64,000 nt of DNA from Cephalotus follicularis (GCA_001972305.1 BDDD01002250.1:124001-188000), one strand, 5' to 3'. Counted from the stretch's first letter, positions 33,877 through 47,084 are shown. Made by a program: numbers and translations. Notes: a model not told the origin generated them from the letters alone.

Positions 33877-35117
33877 ATGGCCTCCTCCATCGGCGCAGAT
33901 GAAAACTCTAAAAATTTCTTCAATCACTGCCCATTTACCTTGAACACATCTTCAGTACCTAGCTTACAAATCCCAAAAACACCATGTGAGAAAACATTTT
34001 TAACAACATACGGACCATCCCAACGGGATCTCAATTTTCCAGGAAACAAATGTAAACGTGAATTATATAAAAGAACCTTATCTCCTAGTTCGAAATTTTT
34101 TCGCAAAATCCGCGCATCATGAAAGTCCTTTGTCTTTTCTTTTGAAATCTTCGCATTGTCATACGCATCATTTTGAATTTCTTCTAACTCAGATAATTGA
34201 AGTGCACGATAACTACTCGTAATGTAACGATCAAAATTAAATTGTTTAATATCCCAAAAGGCTCGATGTTCTAACTCCACGGGAAGATGACAAGCTTTAC
34301 CGTACAAAAGCCGGTAAGGAGATTGACCAAGGTCAGTCTTGAAAGAAGTTAGATAAGCCCATAAAGCATCCACAAGTCGCGTGGACCAATCCTTTCTATT
34401 GGGGTTGACTGTTTTTTTGAGAATTTACTTAATTTGGTGATTAGATACCTCAACTTGCCCACTTGTTTGTGGATGATATGGTGTAGCGAGCTTGTGAGTG
34501 ATCCCATACCTTTTCATATGGGCTTCAAAAGAATGATTGCAAAAATGCGTACCCCTATCACTTATAATGGCACGTGGGGTGCCAAAATGAGAAAAGATAT
34601 GTTCCTTGAGAAATTTTATAACGACGAAGTTGTCATTGGTTCGACAAGGAATCGCCTCTATCCACTTTGAAACATAATCAACTGCTAGAAGGATGTAGAG
34701 GTTCCCAAATGAGTTGGGAAACGGACCCATGAAATCAATACCCCAAACATCAAAAATTTCAACCATCAAAATTAATGTCAAAGGCATGATATTACGTTTT
34801 GTCACTCAGCCTAAAGATTGACAGGAAGCACAAGCCCTATAGTACTGAAAAGCGTGTTTAAAAATGGTCGGACAATAAAAACCACATTGTAAAACCTTGG
34901 CCGTCGTCTTGGTTGGGCCAAAATGGCCACCGCACGCCTGATCATGACAAAAAGATAGAATTGAGCGATGCTCATGATCAGGGACACATCGTCGCAAAAT
35001 TAAATCAGGACATGCTTTGAAGAGATAAGGATCATCCCAGAAAAAAATGTTTTGCTTGCAAAAGAAACCGACGCTTATCTTGAGAAGACCACTCGGACGG
35101 TACATTACCCGTAACAA
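33877..35117 (-). pseudogene. Element I pol: integrase
   Basis: Read from 35117 downwards. The zinc-binding part (HDQACGGHFG...YYRACASCQ) is followed by the core with aspartates in [11 protein letters not shown] and ISDRGTHF and the glutamate in [16 protein letters not shown]. The C-terminal block ([70 protein letters not shown]) ends at FKVNGQ. The D,D-35-E residues are present, but stops separate the zinc part, the core and the C-terminus (about 34806, 34425 and others). The product would insert the cDNA. Confidence 0.9.
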
Positions 35118-36645
35118 GATAATTCACTATGTCCGCATACCATAGTTCGCTCTCCACGCGCATAAGCTGCTAATCAGGAAAACTTTCATTAATCGGACCA
35201 TGGACCTCGGGTGCATTGGAGAGTCGAGATAAATGGTCAGCCACAAAATTCTCAGTTCCTTTCTTGTCTCGAATTTCAACGTCAAATTCTTGAAGAAGCA
35301 GAACCCATCGAATAAGACGTGCTTTAGCATCTTTCTTACTCATTAAGTACCGAATCGCAGCATGATTAGTATACACAATGACATGTGATCCTAAAAGATA
35401 CAATCGAAATTTCTCAAGTGCAAAGACCACAGCTAAGAAGTCCTTCTCAGTGGTCGTGTAATTCAGTTGCTCGTCTAAAAGGGTCCAACTTACAGAATAA
35501 ATGACGTGAGGCAATTTATTCATTCTTTGGCCGAGAACAGATCCAATGGCACTATCGGAAGCATCACTCATAATCTCGAAAGGCTCAGTCCAAATCGGTG
35601 CTTGAATAATAGGAGCGGAGATGAGCTCCTTCTTTAAGTGGTTAAATGCTACAAGGCACTCGTCAGAGAAAATAAAATCTTGATCCTTTGCTACGAGCGA
35701 AGTCAAGGGATGTGCTACCTTGTTCAAATCCTTGATGAACCTACGATAAAAACCAGCATGTCAGAGGAATGCTCGGATATCTTTCACATTGCGAGGTGGA
35801 GGCAAATGTTTGATGACTTCTATTTTCGCTTTATCTACTTGAATTCCTTATTTTGACACTACATGCCCAAGAACGATCCCTTTCTTCACCATGAAATTAC
35901 ACTTTTCCCAATTTAATACCAAATTCTTCTCTCGACTTCTTTCAAGTACTAATTTTAGGTGATGAAGGCATTCAGAAAATGAGGAACCATTTACAGAGAA
36001 GTCATCCATAAAAACCTCAAGAAAGTCTTCCACCATGTCAAAGAAAATACTCATCATGCTCGTTTGGAAGGTAGCGGGGGAATTGCAAAGGCCTAACGAC
36101 ATGCGTCGGTATGCAAATGTTTCGAAAGGGCATGTGAATGTAGTTTTCTCTTGATCTTGCCGAGCAATGGGAATTTGATTTTATCCGGAGTACCCATCGA
36201 GAAAGCAGTAATACTCATGACCAGCCCACCTATCTAGCATTTGATCGATAAATGGAAGGGGAAAGTGATCCTTCCAGGTGGCTGTATTTAACTTGCGGTT
36301 GTCAATGCACACCCTCCATCCAGTTTGGATTTTAGTAGGAAGTAAGTCATCGGTGGAGGACTGTACTAGCATCACTCCGGATTTCTTCTGGAGCACGTGG
36401 ACTGGACGCACCCATTGACTATCCGAAATGGGATAAATTATCCCATTGTATAGCCACTTCAAGATTTCTTTTTGTATGGCTTCTTTCAGCAAGGGATTTG
36501 CTCTTCGCTGAAGTTCTCTAGAAGGTTTGGATCCTTCTATGAGATTTATGCGATGCTCGCAAATAGAAGGGTTAATTCCCTTGATGTCAGCCATCGTCCA
36601 ACCGATTTCCTCTTTATTTTCTTTGAGAAGGTGAATAACCTCCTC
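35118..36645 (-). pseudogene. Element I pol: reverse transcriptase and RNase H
   Basis: RT motifs in order: INPSICEHRINLIEGSKPSRELQRR, PISDSQWVRPVHVLQKKSG, GWRVCIDNRKLNTATWKDHFPLPFIDQMLDR, YCFLDGYSG, MSLGLCNSPATF, catalytic VFMDDFSVNG, KGIVLGHVVS. RNase H starts at the [22 protein letters not shown] connection (ISDA... present as [16 protein letters not shown]) and ends near [11 protein letters not shown]. Interruptions: stops after the GYSG and HVVSK blocks, and one in the [10 protein letters not shown] connection. Confidence 0.9.
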
Positions 36646-37391
36646 TTCCTAACTGGGAGTAAGATCAGATGAAATGATAACAGGAAGAGTTTGGTTTTCA
36701 CCTAAGAACGAGTATTTCAACGTAGAAGGCAATTCCTTGAGTTCAAGTTTCGGCGGCTCTTCGATTGATGGTTTGGTTAAGGATGTGGACAAGGGGCTCA
36801 CTGGCTCTAATGGCTGCATACTAAACACATCAACGAAATCGCCACCATCGACATCCTCTAAATCCAGCATGCAGTCATTAAAATTTTCATCAAAATCAAT
36901 GTCAAAGTGCGTATCAATGTAATCGGGAAATGCCTGGATTGCGTTCAATTCATCAAAATCGGCATAATGCTTACCCAAACGAAAAACATTAAATTCTACG
37001 GACGTATTTTCGAAGCTTAATTTCATCAGACTATTTCAACAATTGATTAACGCATTACTAGTTGCTAAGAAAGTTCTACCAAGGATAACTGGAATTTGAT
37101 CATTTAGATTTGCAACGGGCTGGGTGTCCAAGACAACAAAGTCGACGGGAAAGAAAAACTTGCCAACCTTTATCAACACATCCTCAATTTTTCTTCCCGG
37201 TACCTTCATAGACCTATCCGCTAATTGCAATGTCATCGTGGTTGGTCGTAACTCTCTGAGTCAAAGTTTTTCATACACCGATGGTAGCAACAAATTCACA
37301 CTTGCTCCTAAATCGAGCAAGGCATGCTCAATTTTGGTGTTTCCAATAACACAAGAGATTGTCGGGCAGCTGGGTACTTTGGCATTGTGGG
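36646..37391 (-). pseudogene. Element I protease and protease-RT linker
   Basis: Two open stretches. The first (37236-37036) is the protease C-terminal half ([53 protein letters not shown]). The second (37026-36649) is an acidic linker (FDIDFDENFNDCMLDLEDVDGGDF) ending in the block before RT (LPSTLKYSFLGENQTLPVIISS). The N-terminal protease half with the catalytic aspartate (about 37391-37240) is broken by stops and shifts. Confidence 0.82.
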
Positions 37392-39297
37392 TTATGAAAA
37401 CATTGCACTAATATTAGCTACCAAGAAAACCTTTTTGGGGGTTTGAAGGATCCTCATTTTAGTGCATAAGTCTTTTAGGACTTTTGCGTAAGAGGGCACA
37501 TGTTCAATGGCTTCAAGCAATGGAATATTAATTTGGACTTGCTTAAATGTTTCGATGATCTTTTCCATCGCGGGGGCTTTCTTGCTTTGCAATCTATTTG
37601 GAAAGGGAGCTGGTGGGTCAAATGAACGCTCGGGCGCCTCCACCGACTGTTTCTTTTTATCATCCTATTTCTCCTTCCTCGATTCATCTTGCGCATTTAA
37701 TTGCGTTGGTTGCACCGATGGGTCAACCAATTGTTCTTGTAAATTTTCTTGCGCCAAGGATTCCTCCATTTGCTCGCTCACATTTTCTATTTGATCCACT
37801 GGATGGTATTCATTTCCACTCCTTAGGGCAAAAACTTGTTTTGATGGATCTGAGGAGGAAGCTGAATTTTGCGGATTTAATGGTTGTTGAGTTTGAGCGG
37901 AATGGTTGAAGGTAGTCCTAGGGTTCGGGTCAGGTTGGGAAGGCATTTTTCCTTTTTCTTTCTCATGGAGAGCGGATGCTAGTTGTGAAATTTGTTTTTC
38001 CATGTTATGCTAACTAGTCATCATTGTGCTCATAAGAAGTTCTACGCTATTTTCTAGTGATGAAATCCTAGATGTATCATCCCTTTGGTTTGACAAACCT
38101 GATGTTTGTTGATTAGGAAAATGATTTTGTGGTGGGAAGGATGGTCGAATATTATTCAAATTTGGGGGAAACCTTGGAAAGGTCTGTTGTGGTGCAGACT
38201 GGATAGGAAAGCTCAAAGGTTGTCCCAAAAAATTTGAAGGTGGGGCACCAACGCTAGAAGGCTGCCCAGAAAAATTGGAATTTGGACCCGAAAAACCTGA
38301 TTGTCCTCTCATGTTTTGCCCTTGACTCCATGAGAAGTTTGGAGGATTTCTCCAACACGGATTGTAAGTGTTACTATACGTGTTGTATTGGTTCATTGCG
38401 GACACATTCTCAGGAGCAAATTGATTGTTAATATAAATTTGGCATTCTTTAAAAACATGATTTGGGGACTGGCACTAAGAACACATAGAGGTGCTTTGAT
38501 CGAGTTGATTTACTTGCATGCCTAAAGTAGCGATTCTAGTCTAGTTAAGCGACTTTCTAGCTGCGCCTCCTTAGCAACTGTTCCTTCTATAACGCACCCT
38601 TTACTCGGTAAAGCTCTCTAGGAGACTTGAGTTGACTCCCACTCTCTAGTTCGCTCACCCAAATCTAAAAGGAAATTCCACGCCTCATTTTCATCAGTGT
38701 ACGAGTTGAACCCATCAGGACACATAGATGATTTGGCACAAATGCCAAGTGTTCAAACCATGACGAGGACACTCTAAAAGAGGATCCTTAAAACGTTCCA
38801 TACACCGAGAAAATGATTCATTTGGTTTTTGACGAAACTGGAGAATGTCAATCCTAATTTTATTAGTTTTATGAAGCGGAAATAGTTTCTTTAGGGACGA
38901 GACAGTGAAATGGTCCCATGTAGAAATAGAACCATTGGGGAGACTACAGAGTCACTTTTTAGCTCCATATTTCAATGAAAAATTTATGAAACGCAATTTG
39001 TTTGCGTCATCCGAGAGTTGCTGAAGTTTCATGAGGGCGCATACCTCCTCGAACTCGTGGAGAAAGAGATATGCATCCTCATTGGGTAAACCATGAAAGT
39101 GGAAGAATGATAATGAACTGAGATTTCAACTCGAAATTGTTCTCTTGAGGAGAAAGCAACAGGATACAGGATGGTTGCGCTATCCTTGCGGGATAGAATC
39201 TATCGCGAAGAGTTTGAATTGGTCGCTCGTCCGCCATTTGTGTTTGTTGAATATTTTGCTCAAGACGGTTATTCGTGCCACCTACCCACTCAGTCAT
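37392..39297 (-). pseudogene. Element I gag (Athila type)
   Basis: The N-terminus starts near 39297 (MADERPIQTLRDRFYPARIAQPSCILL). The capsid region is recognisable in broken frames down to about 38750 (HEFEEVCALMKLQQLSDDANKLRFINFSLK, STWDHF, RFRQKPNESFSRCMERFKDPLLECPRH-like). The glycine/asparagine-rich part NQYNTYSNTYNPCWRNPPNFSWSQGQN, a glutamine/proline-rich tail and a C-terminal block (INIPLLEAIEHVPSYAKVLKDLCTKMR) follow. No typical CCHC knuckle is intact; a CSxCQSPNHVFKECQ-like remnant is visible near 38470. Gag would form the particle shell. Confidence 0.82.
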
Positions 39298-39573
39298 AAA
39301 CTAAAAAACTATCTTAACATAAATCTAAACTACAGCAAAAAAACGTTTTCTTAAAGTTAAACTAAATTATTAAAGCTTATGCAGAAAATTAACTTAGCAA
39401 AATTAGGGTTTCTTTAAAGCTTATGCAAAGGTTATAAGAGTTTGTTGTTAAAGCTTATGGAATTCCCTAATTAAACTAAGCTAACAAAATAACAAGAAAG
39501 GCAAGAAAAGAAAAATGCAACACAAATAAATACTACGAATCAGTCAAATAAATTTAAACTAATTTAAAATGTT

Positions 39574-39591
39574 TCCCCAGAAACGGCGCCA
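39574..39591 (-). other. Primer-binding site of element I
   Basis: The minus strand reads TGGCGCCGTTTCTGGGGA, close to the tRNA-Asp complement used by Athila and Tat lineages. It lies 6 bp from the LTR end. Confidence 0.88.
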
Positions 39592-39597
39592 AAAATT

Positions 39598-41058
39598 TGT
39601 TCACTTAAAAAGAATGTTTTAAAAGTTATAGCCGCAAGTACACGGATCATGCAGTAACGGGTCGAACGCAGGGAAACGTTAAACTAGTTGTAATATATCC
39701 AACCTAGGAGAATTATGCAAATTCAAGGTTTAATTATGAAAACAACTCCTAATTATGCAAAATAATTTAAATAATCAAAACAGGAAAGGAAGGCGTCGAT
39801 GATAAAAGACACTGAATTTAAAACACCAAGAAATAAAGTATGCAATTTTAAAACTAATCAAAACAATGAAGAAAAGTGAAGAAAAAATATAATTAAAAAG
39901 CGGTTTTAGGGTATAGAAACTCACCATAGATTGTATTGAAAAATTCCATTTAATTGAACGATCATACCTTGATAACCAGTGGCAGCTAGGTCTATACGGA
40001 GTGCGACGATGATGACAAGACATATGAGTAGTCATGCTAGGTCTATACGAAGTATGAAAACGGCGGCAAGACGTATGAGTAGACATGCTAAGTCCATACG
40101 AAGTGTGTTCGTTGTGACAAACCGTATGAGTAGACTCCATTGATTGAATTAAGCACCATTTATTCACCAATTTCATATTCACCGACAAGATGTTTGTGGA
40201 TTTTAATCATACAGACAAAGTGTGTGTGAAGGCAGAAAAATTGAAGAACAAATCAACTATTCAAGGATTCTTATTGATGGAATTGAAACAATAACACTCT
40301 AGGCTTTGTTCTAACCCAAAAACCTTAATGAGTTTAGCTACTAAACATTGTAAAATAAAATTGATAAAGAAGAAAATAGGGTTTCTACCAGCCTCAACAC
40401 ACTGAATTTGGCCAGCCTTGCATTGTTTTTATACTACAAAACTGATCAAAAACATAAATAAATCAATCTTAGTTACAAAATCTGGCAAAAAATCTAACTT
40501 TCTATTTCTGCTGCAGAAGAAGACGTCGACGCCTTTGGTTGAAGGTCGACGCGTTTGCAAAGAATCACGTTTTGCTGAGATGAAAGACTTCGATGTTTTG
40601 GAGAACACATCGATGCATTTTGGTCCAAAATCTACAAGTCAAATTTGCACAAAGACATCGATGCGATTAGTGAAAGACATCGATGTCTTTCTCATAGCAT
40701 TTGAAGGTAGGCTGCAATCCCAGAAAGGACATCGATCCGCAACAAAAGACGTCAATTTGTTTCCCACAAACCCAGAAAAGGCATCGATCCTCATGAAAGA
40801 CATTGATGCATTTAACTCTGTTTCTGCAGAATTTGTCAATTCTTTAATCTTTAATCTTTCAAACTCCAATTTGCACAAGTTTGGGTAGTATTCATGCACT
40901 TTAACCCTTTCGCTCTTGTACCTGAAAATGAACATAACACAACCAAAGTAGTCTATTCCAAGCATAAAAATATCACAAATAAATCATTAAAAAAAACACA
41001 TTTTTATGGTAAACACAAACTAATGCCCAACTCACTTTATAATGCAAATAGCCATACA
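39598..41058 (-). repeat. 5' LTR of element I
   Basis: The LTR ends at 39598 on its own strand (…GAACA) next to the PBS. Its start is placed at TGTATGGC (41058), because family B LTR sequence begins just beyond; this edge could be off by up to about 10 bp. The length of about 1.46 kb fits Athila. It carries a mixed palindrome array (40518-40812). The stretch 39598-40500 holds no coding similarity. Confidence 0.75.
40518..40812. repeat. Palindrome array, mixed GTCGAC and ATCGAT types (LTR I)
   Basis: It starts with GACGTCGACGCC and GGTCGACGCG (20 bp apart) and continues with ATCGAT-type sites: ACATCGATGCAT, GACATCGATGCG, GACATCGATGTC (22 bp apart), ACATCGATCC, GCATCGATCC and ACATTGATGC. This Athila LTR therefore shares the word used by the copia-like LTR G. 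Confidence 0.85.
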
Positions 41059-41095
41059 AGTGTCCAGGAAATTCCAGAGAATTGTACTGGTTGGC

Positions 41096-41102
41096 TATAA
41101 AA
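41096..41102 (+). promoter_or_regulatory. Probable TATA box of LTR B2
   Basis: TATAAAA in GGTTGGCTATAAAAGGAAAG, the same context as in LTR B1. Confidence 0.6.
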
Positions 41103-41318
41103 GGAAAGAGAGAGTGTAGAGACGGGTTGCTGATAATTTGGGGAGTAAAAGAGACAAGGAAAGCTATCTGGGGGCAAAAGGAAAGGGAAGTGAAAGCAAA
41201 GGAAGTGTGCTAGAGCTCATCAGTTCTAGGTAGGTTCTACTACCTACTCAGTACCTGTGTTTTATTATAGATGTTATGCACTGGTTTTATTGGCTAGATT
41301 TAATGTATGGAATAAGTG

Positions 41319-44300
41319 TGTCACACCCCGTTCCCATAACAACATATATAGTGGTGGCAATCAACATATAATCCCGACTTATGCAAATTACCATAAATTT
41401 AAAACTTTCCATAACCATTAACATCTTGCGGAAGCATTTAAATATAAGCCGAATTATAACGTAACATGCATCCCATACTACATGCTACAACAATAAACAT
41501 CATCAAAGTTAACTGCCCACAAACGGAGCGTGAACAATATACATCAATACATCGATTCATTTATTACAATGATCCATTAACATTTCTCAAAAGTAAAACA
41601 ACATGAAACTCCATTCGCTCCACGGAGCTCAACAGTAACAATCCGCTGCATCAACCTGAAATCAATCTGAAACTGTAGGGGGTTAGCCTTTGTCCTCACT
41701 CGGCTAAGTATAAATACAGTTCAGTTTCAATGATAATGCATGTCATGTATGAATGCACAGTGATGTAGTACAGTATATATAACAGTATATACATAAATGT
41801 ATCTATATATGCATATACCCAGTACAGGTGCAACCCGTTAGGGCTACATCAACACAATCACGGTCATGTCCTCAGCGGACCAATCACAATCATGTTCTCA
41901 AAGGACCAGACAATCCATCAGTTATGCCTCAACGGGCCAACAATCCAGTCCGAGTCCGATATCTACCACCCGAAGGTTGGTAGTATCACATATCGATGCT
42001 AACCGGCACGTAGGCGGGGAAAGCTCGATCAAACAATCAATCAAACACATCCAAAGGACCGACCAATACGAAGCGACGCTAACCATCCCGGACCAGAAAA
42101 GCTCGTGGCTTTCTGGCCCCAAGCTGGGAAAGCTCGCCCCATGTCGATACTAACCGTCCAGGGCTAGGAAAGCTCACAGGCTAACCGGCACTTGGGTAGG
42201 AATAGCTTGACCATCAGTCAATGATGCTAACCGGCCCCGAGCTAGGAAAGCGCACAGCTAACCGTCTCGTGGTGCTAGGAAAGCTCAACAATCCGAAGAT
42301 GCTAACCAGCCCCGAGCTAGGAAAGCGCGTAGCTAACCGTCCCGTGGTGCTAGGAAAGCTCACAATCAATCAATAACATCCACGTTACTAGCACGGCGGC
42401 TAAGTAACAACAATCAATACACGGTAAACGATACTAGCACGGTGGCTAAGTACCAACCAAGTTATTAGCACGGTGGCTAATAATCAGCAAGTTATTAGCA
42501 CGGTGGCTAATAATCAGCAAGCACAAGCATTTCACAGCACAAGTCAAGCAATTACATATAATTACTTGATCAAATATATTTGTTTAAAATATATTATTCC
42601 GTTCACAAGTTGTAATAAGTTACAAAACTTAAAACAATACATTTCTCGTCTTTGGAAATACTTCCCCAAACATTTTGAAAACATATATATTCATATGTTG
42701 ACAAATATACATTTTCACACAATACATTTGGTTTCATAATCAAACCTTTAAAACATTTCTCTGTCATTGGAAATACTTCCCCAAACACTTCAAGTAATTT
42801 ATAGATATAAATAATTGCAACATATATATTTGTCAATATATATAACAACCCTTTTGGAAAACATACTTTTCCATATAACAATGATTTAATAAACCATTTA
42901 TACACTTCTAAAATGAAGAACATTCTAGAAATCAAGTGATAGCTCAATCAACAAGTGTATACAACACAAACATATGCTCAATAATGCAAACGGGCTCTAT
43001 TCGCGTCATCATGCACCATATAGGGGTTAACATTCAACCCAGTCACTTAAGCGTCGCCGCTTAACTCTTGGCGTCAATGCTTTCAACCAAAAACTCTACG
43101 CGTCAACATCCCATCCCTTTGGCGTCGATGCTCTGAGGTAGGAACCTCAGGCGTCAAAGGCACACATGTCCATTCTCACACACAACGAATCGTGGCGTCG
43201 ACATTTTCTGTAAGCGTCGACGTTTATCACGAATCAGGACTCGTTGTCCGTATAACAATCCATATCGTCGACGCTTCTTTCCTAAGCGTCGACGGTTAAG
43301 CGAACCAAAACATGGTTCCCTCAACACGCGTCAAAACCAATAGAGTTCAAGAACACAACATACGTCATTCAATTCGCAATCATCACAAAACACAATATAC
43401 AGGACAGGTTAACTATTCATAGCAATCCTAACACAGTCACACAATTCACAATCCGCAAACCATGCATTTCATCAATGGCATTACAATATTATTGAACTCA
43501 AACTTGCATGTATAGCTTCCCCTACCTGTTACAGCAGCACAGTCGGGCCGCAGGTTCAATTGCCGAACCTTTTCGATAGTTGTTGAACCGAAGCCGGTTC
43601 TCGCCAATTGATCAGTTCCTCGCTGCCAAATCCAATCGCCGCTTACACACTGCACATACAACACATTTCTGTTACGTTCGACACAAAAAACATTTCCGTC
43701 ACCGAAACGCCGACCGAGTTCCGACCGACAAAACCAGGCGACGAAACACCCATCAACGGGTTCCACATTGAACGGTGTACACAGAACCGGTCAAGACTCA
43801 CCGGGAATCAGCGCCGAACGACGCGCCACAGCCGGCAGTGTGTTGCGACTCACTAAGTCAACTCGTCGGACCTCCACAAGTCCGATCACCACCCAAAAAC
43901 GCCACACATTCACCAGTCCTACACATCCATGGCCGTGACTCACCAAGACTCGGCGCCAAATGCCGTGTCTCAGGCGACAGTGAGTCGACTCACTGAGTCG
44001 ACTCATTCAACTGATTCCGGCCGTTTCAGGCCGAATCACGCCTCACCAGTGGTCGAAATGGGTAGAGCTAGTCCTCTACACCAAAACCCAGGCCACCCGC
44101 GACGCTAACGACGTCGGGAAACGCTGGGAGGAGACGCGCACAATGACGATCGGCGAGAAGAAAAAAGAAGAAAAAGAGAAGAAGGGGGAGGAGGTTACCA
44201 ACGATTGGAGGCCCTGGGTTGACCGGCGTGCTCTCCCGGTCCGGTAGCTGGCTCCGGCGTCCTCTCCCGTTCTCTCCGCCGATCTCTCTCCCACACTCTC

Positions 44301-44685
44301 TCGCCATCTCTCCCTGCAGGCGCACAGAGCGCCTGCGTTCTTTTGTTGCACAGGCGCGTGATGCGCCCATGTGTGGTCTCTCCCTCCCTTTATTCTTTGC
44401 CTCCTCCTTAGTATTTTCTAGTAAAATACTAAGGTCTGGGTCCCGATTTTTTTTGCAAATCGCGACATAAATTTTCCAAACGACCACCAAAATAATCGCA
44501 ATAAAAATGCGAACATTCGAGCTTTATTGTCGCGCATTAAAAACAGATTTTATTAGCCGTCTTAGCTAACACGATTACGACTTAAATGCGTAATGCCTTT
44601 TTATTATTCCGGGCTCTATCGATTTTATTACGATCGTACACGCACCAATTTCATAATAATTATTTATGAAATTCGGGGCGTTACA
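41319..44685 (-). repeat. 3' LTR of element A2
   Basis: On its strand it starts TGTAACGCCCCG and ends GGGTGTGACA. A 10-bp inverted repeat lies near the start (AATTTCATAA 44647-44656, TTATGAAATT 44664-44673). A GCGTCGACGC array (43045-43310), a pair of GAGTCGACTC sites (about 43982-44007) and a minisatellite (42070-42370) are inside. The 106- and 140-codon minus-strand ORFs recur in both LTRs simply as LTR copies. Confidence 0.92.
43045..43310. repeat. Palindrome array, GCGTCGACGC type (LTR A2 3')
   Basis: AAGCGTCGCCGCTT, GGCGTCGATGC, GGCGTCGACA, AAGCGTCGACGTT, TCGTCGACGCTT and AAGCGTCGACGG. Members of the two last pairs are about 20 bp apart. Confidence 0.8.
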
Positions 44686-44698
44686 TCCTCCCCTCCTT
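44686..44698 (-). other. Polypurine tract of element A2
   Basis: The minus strand reads AAGGAGGGGAGGA directly before TGTAACGCCCC. It is preceded by the CTCGGGACGAGATTTC motif usual in Tekay-like elements. Confidence 0.92.
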
Positions 44699-47084
44699 AA
44701 AGAAATCTCGTCCCGAGATTCCCTAGATTAAACATGTGAAGGTAGAATGCCTTCACTTCTTCCTCACGTTCTAAGTGGCTTGCAACCACAGCTCATCCAC
44801 ATCAAACAATTCATAAGCATACGATCCGCAACCACATGGTTTATGACCGCACAATCCATAACCGTTCAATCTGTATCCGTTCAATCTGTAACAATACCAT
44901 ATTCATATCACTGGGTCTCCAAGAACCCATCACATCACCAATTATTATTCAGCAACTCCAAATAACTCCAATTAACACTTTATCAATCATATCACATCTA
45001 CGGAATAATCAATCGAATACGTTTCAACTCTTATAATCTCCCAAAAATTGGGCATGAAGTATTCATTTACAGGACGATGCCCCCTGTAAAGAAAACAGAG
45101 TTTATATATTCACACTCCCGAAGGAGGAATCAGCAGTTCACAAATGGGCTCAGCCCTCATCAAACCAAAATTTAGATCCGAATCATCATACTGATACCTC
45201 AAGTAATGAATCCATTAAAATCAAACTCTTAAGATTTCTCGAAATTTCGGCATGAAGTATTCGTTTATCGAACTCCATGCCACCTGATAAACCACGGTTT
45301 ATATGTTTTGGGGTTTAACCCTCATATCTCATCACAATCTATATGCTAGGGGCTCCGCCCACACCAGACTACATCACAATTAAATCAAGTATATCATTTT
45401 CATGCGAAAGGACAATCCTTTCAATACCCTCAACGATGGGCTTGATCATATCCAATAATACCATACGCATGCGAAGGATAATCACGTCAAAATCCCAAAT
45501 GATGGGTCTGATCATATCCAAATATCATACATCGATCAAATGACGCACTGTCAGATGCCGGCAGGTCCAATACATCAACACACATTTATATTCTCGCACT
45601 GCCACAAGCCGGCAGGTCATATAATGTACAATAACAATCCTCAAAATATCAGTTCCCTTACCTTATTCATATAACACAAGATAAGTTGGAGAAATATAAT
45701 TTCTTACCATGCGCTTGTCTTGACTAATCACTATAGCTGTCATATGAACCTGAACCTGACCACTTCATCTCAATGAAACAGGTCAGTAACCAATGGCTGT
45801 GTACAATATACATATGTAATGAATGCGTGCCAAGGTGTAGCAGATATATACAAAATATCAATCATGTGAGATGCATACAAAGCATGAGAGATGTGAACAA
45901 TGTCATTTCACATTTATATAAGTCATAACACAATACGTCATCAGTAACTCTACCATATACTATCATCCGGGGCCTTTCATCCCGTATCAATCCATGATTG
46001 GGCTTTATCCATTACACTTCACATCCGTTTACGGTCCATAGCCGTTTACGGTCTATATCCATTCACAATTCGTATCCGTTTACGACCCACAGCCGTTAAC
46101 GGTCAATACCAATTTACAATCCATGTCCGTTACGGCCAACAGCCGTTCGCGGTCCATATCCGTTCACTCTACCAGGAATCTAGATGCTAACAACATGTGT
46201 AGTTCACATCTAACGGTCCACTAAATATATATACTGTCCCATACCAGCACATATAAGTAGTTGGCCGCCCTATCAGTTCACTCGCAATCTAGTCCGAGCA
46301 TCCACGCAATGCCCATCTATTCGATAACAGTCCATTCGACCACTATCCGATCGATAACGACCCATTCGGTCACTATCCATTCAACAGCGATACATTCGAT
46401 TACTAACCGTTTGATAACAGTTCATACGATCGCTAACCGCTCAACAACGGTTCAAACAAGCAGTATCCGTTCAATAACGATTCACACGATCGCTAACCGC
46501 TCAATAACGGCCCATACGATCGCTAACAGCTCAACAACGACCCATACGATCGCTAACCGCTCAACAACGGTTCAAACGATCACTATCCGTCCAATAACGG
46601 TACATTCGATCACCAATAGTTCAACAACGGTCCATTCCGATACGATGCGATCGATAACGGTACAATACGATCCATGATGACACACTAGCCATTGGCAATG
46701 ACCATTCATATTCTATTCCGATCAACCAATATTCGATACGGAAACTTTTCTGACAACACTTATGTCTTTCGGCTCATCCGATCGACCACTTAGCCATTAC
46801 GACTTATTCGGTTGGTCACTTGGCCATTTCGGACTTCAAAGCCCTCACTGTCACTTCATTCGATGTATCCCGTAGGAATTCGGGAGGTCTGCCTTCTTGA
46901 GGTCAACCTTTCAGGCAAGTCTAGACTGCTTAGCAGCTTTAGGCACTATTTCGAAGGCTTAAACATTAGCCTGATCTCAATCAGAATCAAAATCCATGCG
47001 AAACCGGGCAGTTTCACTAAAACAGGGCTATTGGCGTCAACACCACCCATTAGGCATCGACGTCATCACTCTAGGTATCTACGT
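44699..47084. other. Noncoding internal region of element A2, repeat-rich
   Basis: No pol domain is recognisable in any frame. The part 46015-46675 is a degenerate short repeat with CCGTTTACGG, CCGTTAACGG, ATCGATAACG and CGATCGCTAACCG words about 20-30 bp apart. Nearby are two copies of a GCCGGCAGGTC motif (about 45558 and 45610) and two of a CCGTTCAATCTGTA motif (about 44862-44890). The 138-codon ORF at 46261-46677 is an artefact of the repeat (Thr/Ile/Ser-rich). Confidence 0.75.
46015..46675. repeat. Short palindromic repeat region inside element A2
   Basis: Repeated CGATCG, ATCGAT, GTTAAC and CCGTTAACGG words in degenerate units such as CGATCGCTAACCGCTCAACA. The units are about 20-30 bp. 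Confidence 0.75.

Larger units (their letters stand above)
33877..41058 (-). mobile_element. Element I: Athila-like Ty3/gypsy retrotransposon, 3' end outside window
   Basis: Minus-strand element with a 5' LTR (39598-about 41058), a tRNA-Asp-type PBS (39574-39591), gag, protease, RT, RNase H and integrase. It is cut at 33877 by element F just after the integrase end (FKVNGQ), and its 3' part is off-window to the left. The gag (YSNTYNPCWRNPPNFSWSQGQN), the protease tail and the integrase C-terminal block ([34 protein letters not shown]) are Athila-lineage signatures. Frameshifts and stops occur in every domain. The right junction suggests it is inserted in LTR B2. Confidence 0.88.

Noticed and set aside
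44068-44490. 140-codon minus-strand ORF, also at 50227-50649
   Set aside because: Preserved because both are LTR copies of element A2; composition follows a GA/CT-rich stretch and the version in A1 is disrupted.
46261-46677. 138-codon ORF rich in Thr, Ile and Ser
   Set aside because: Direct translation of the short tandem repeat inside A2.
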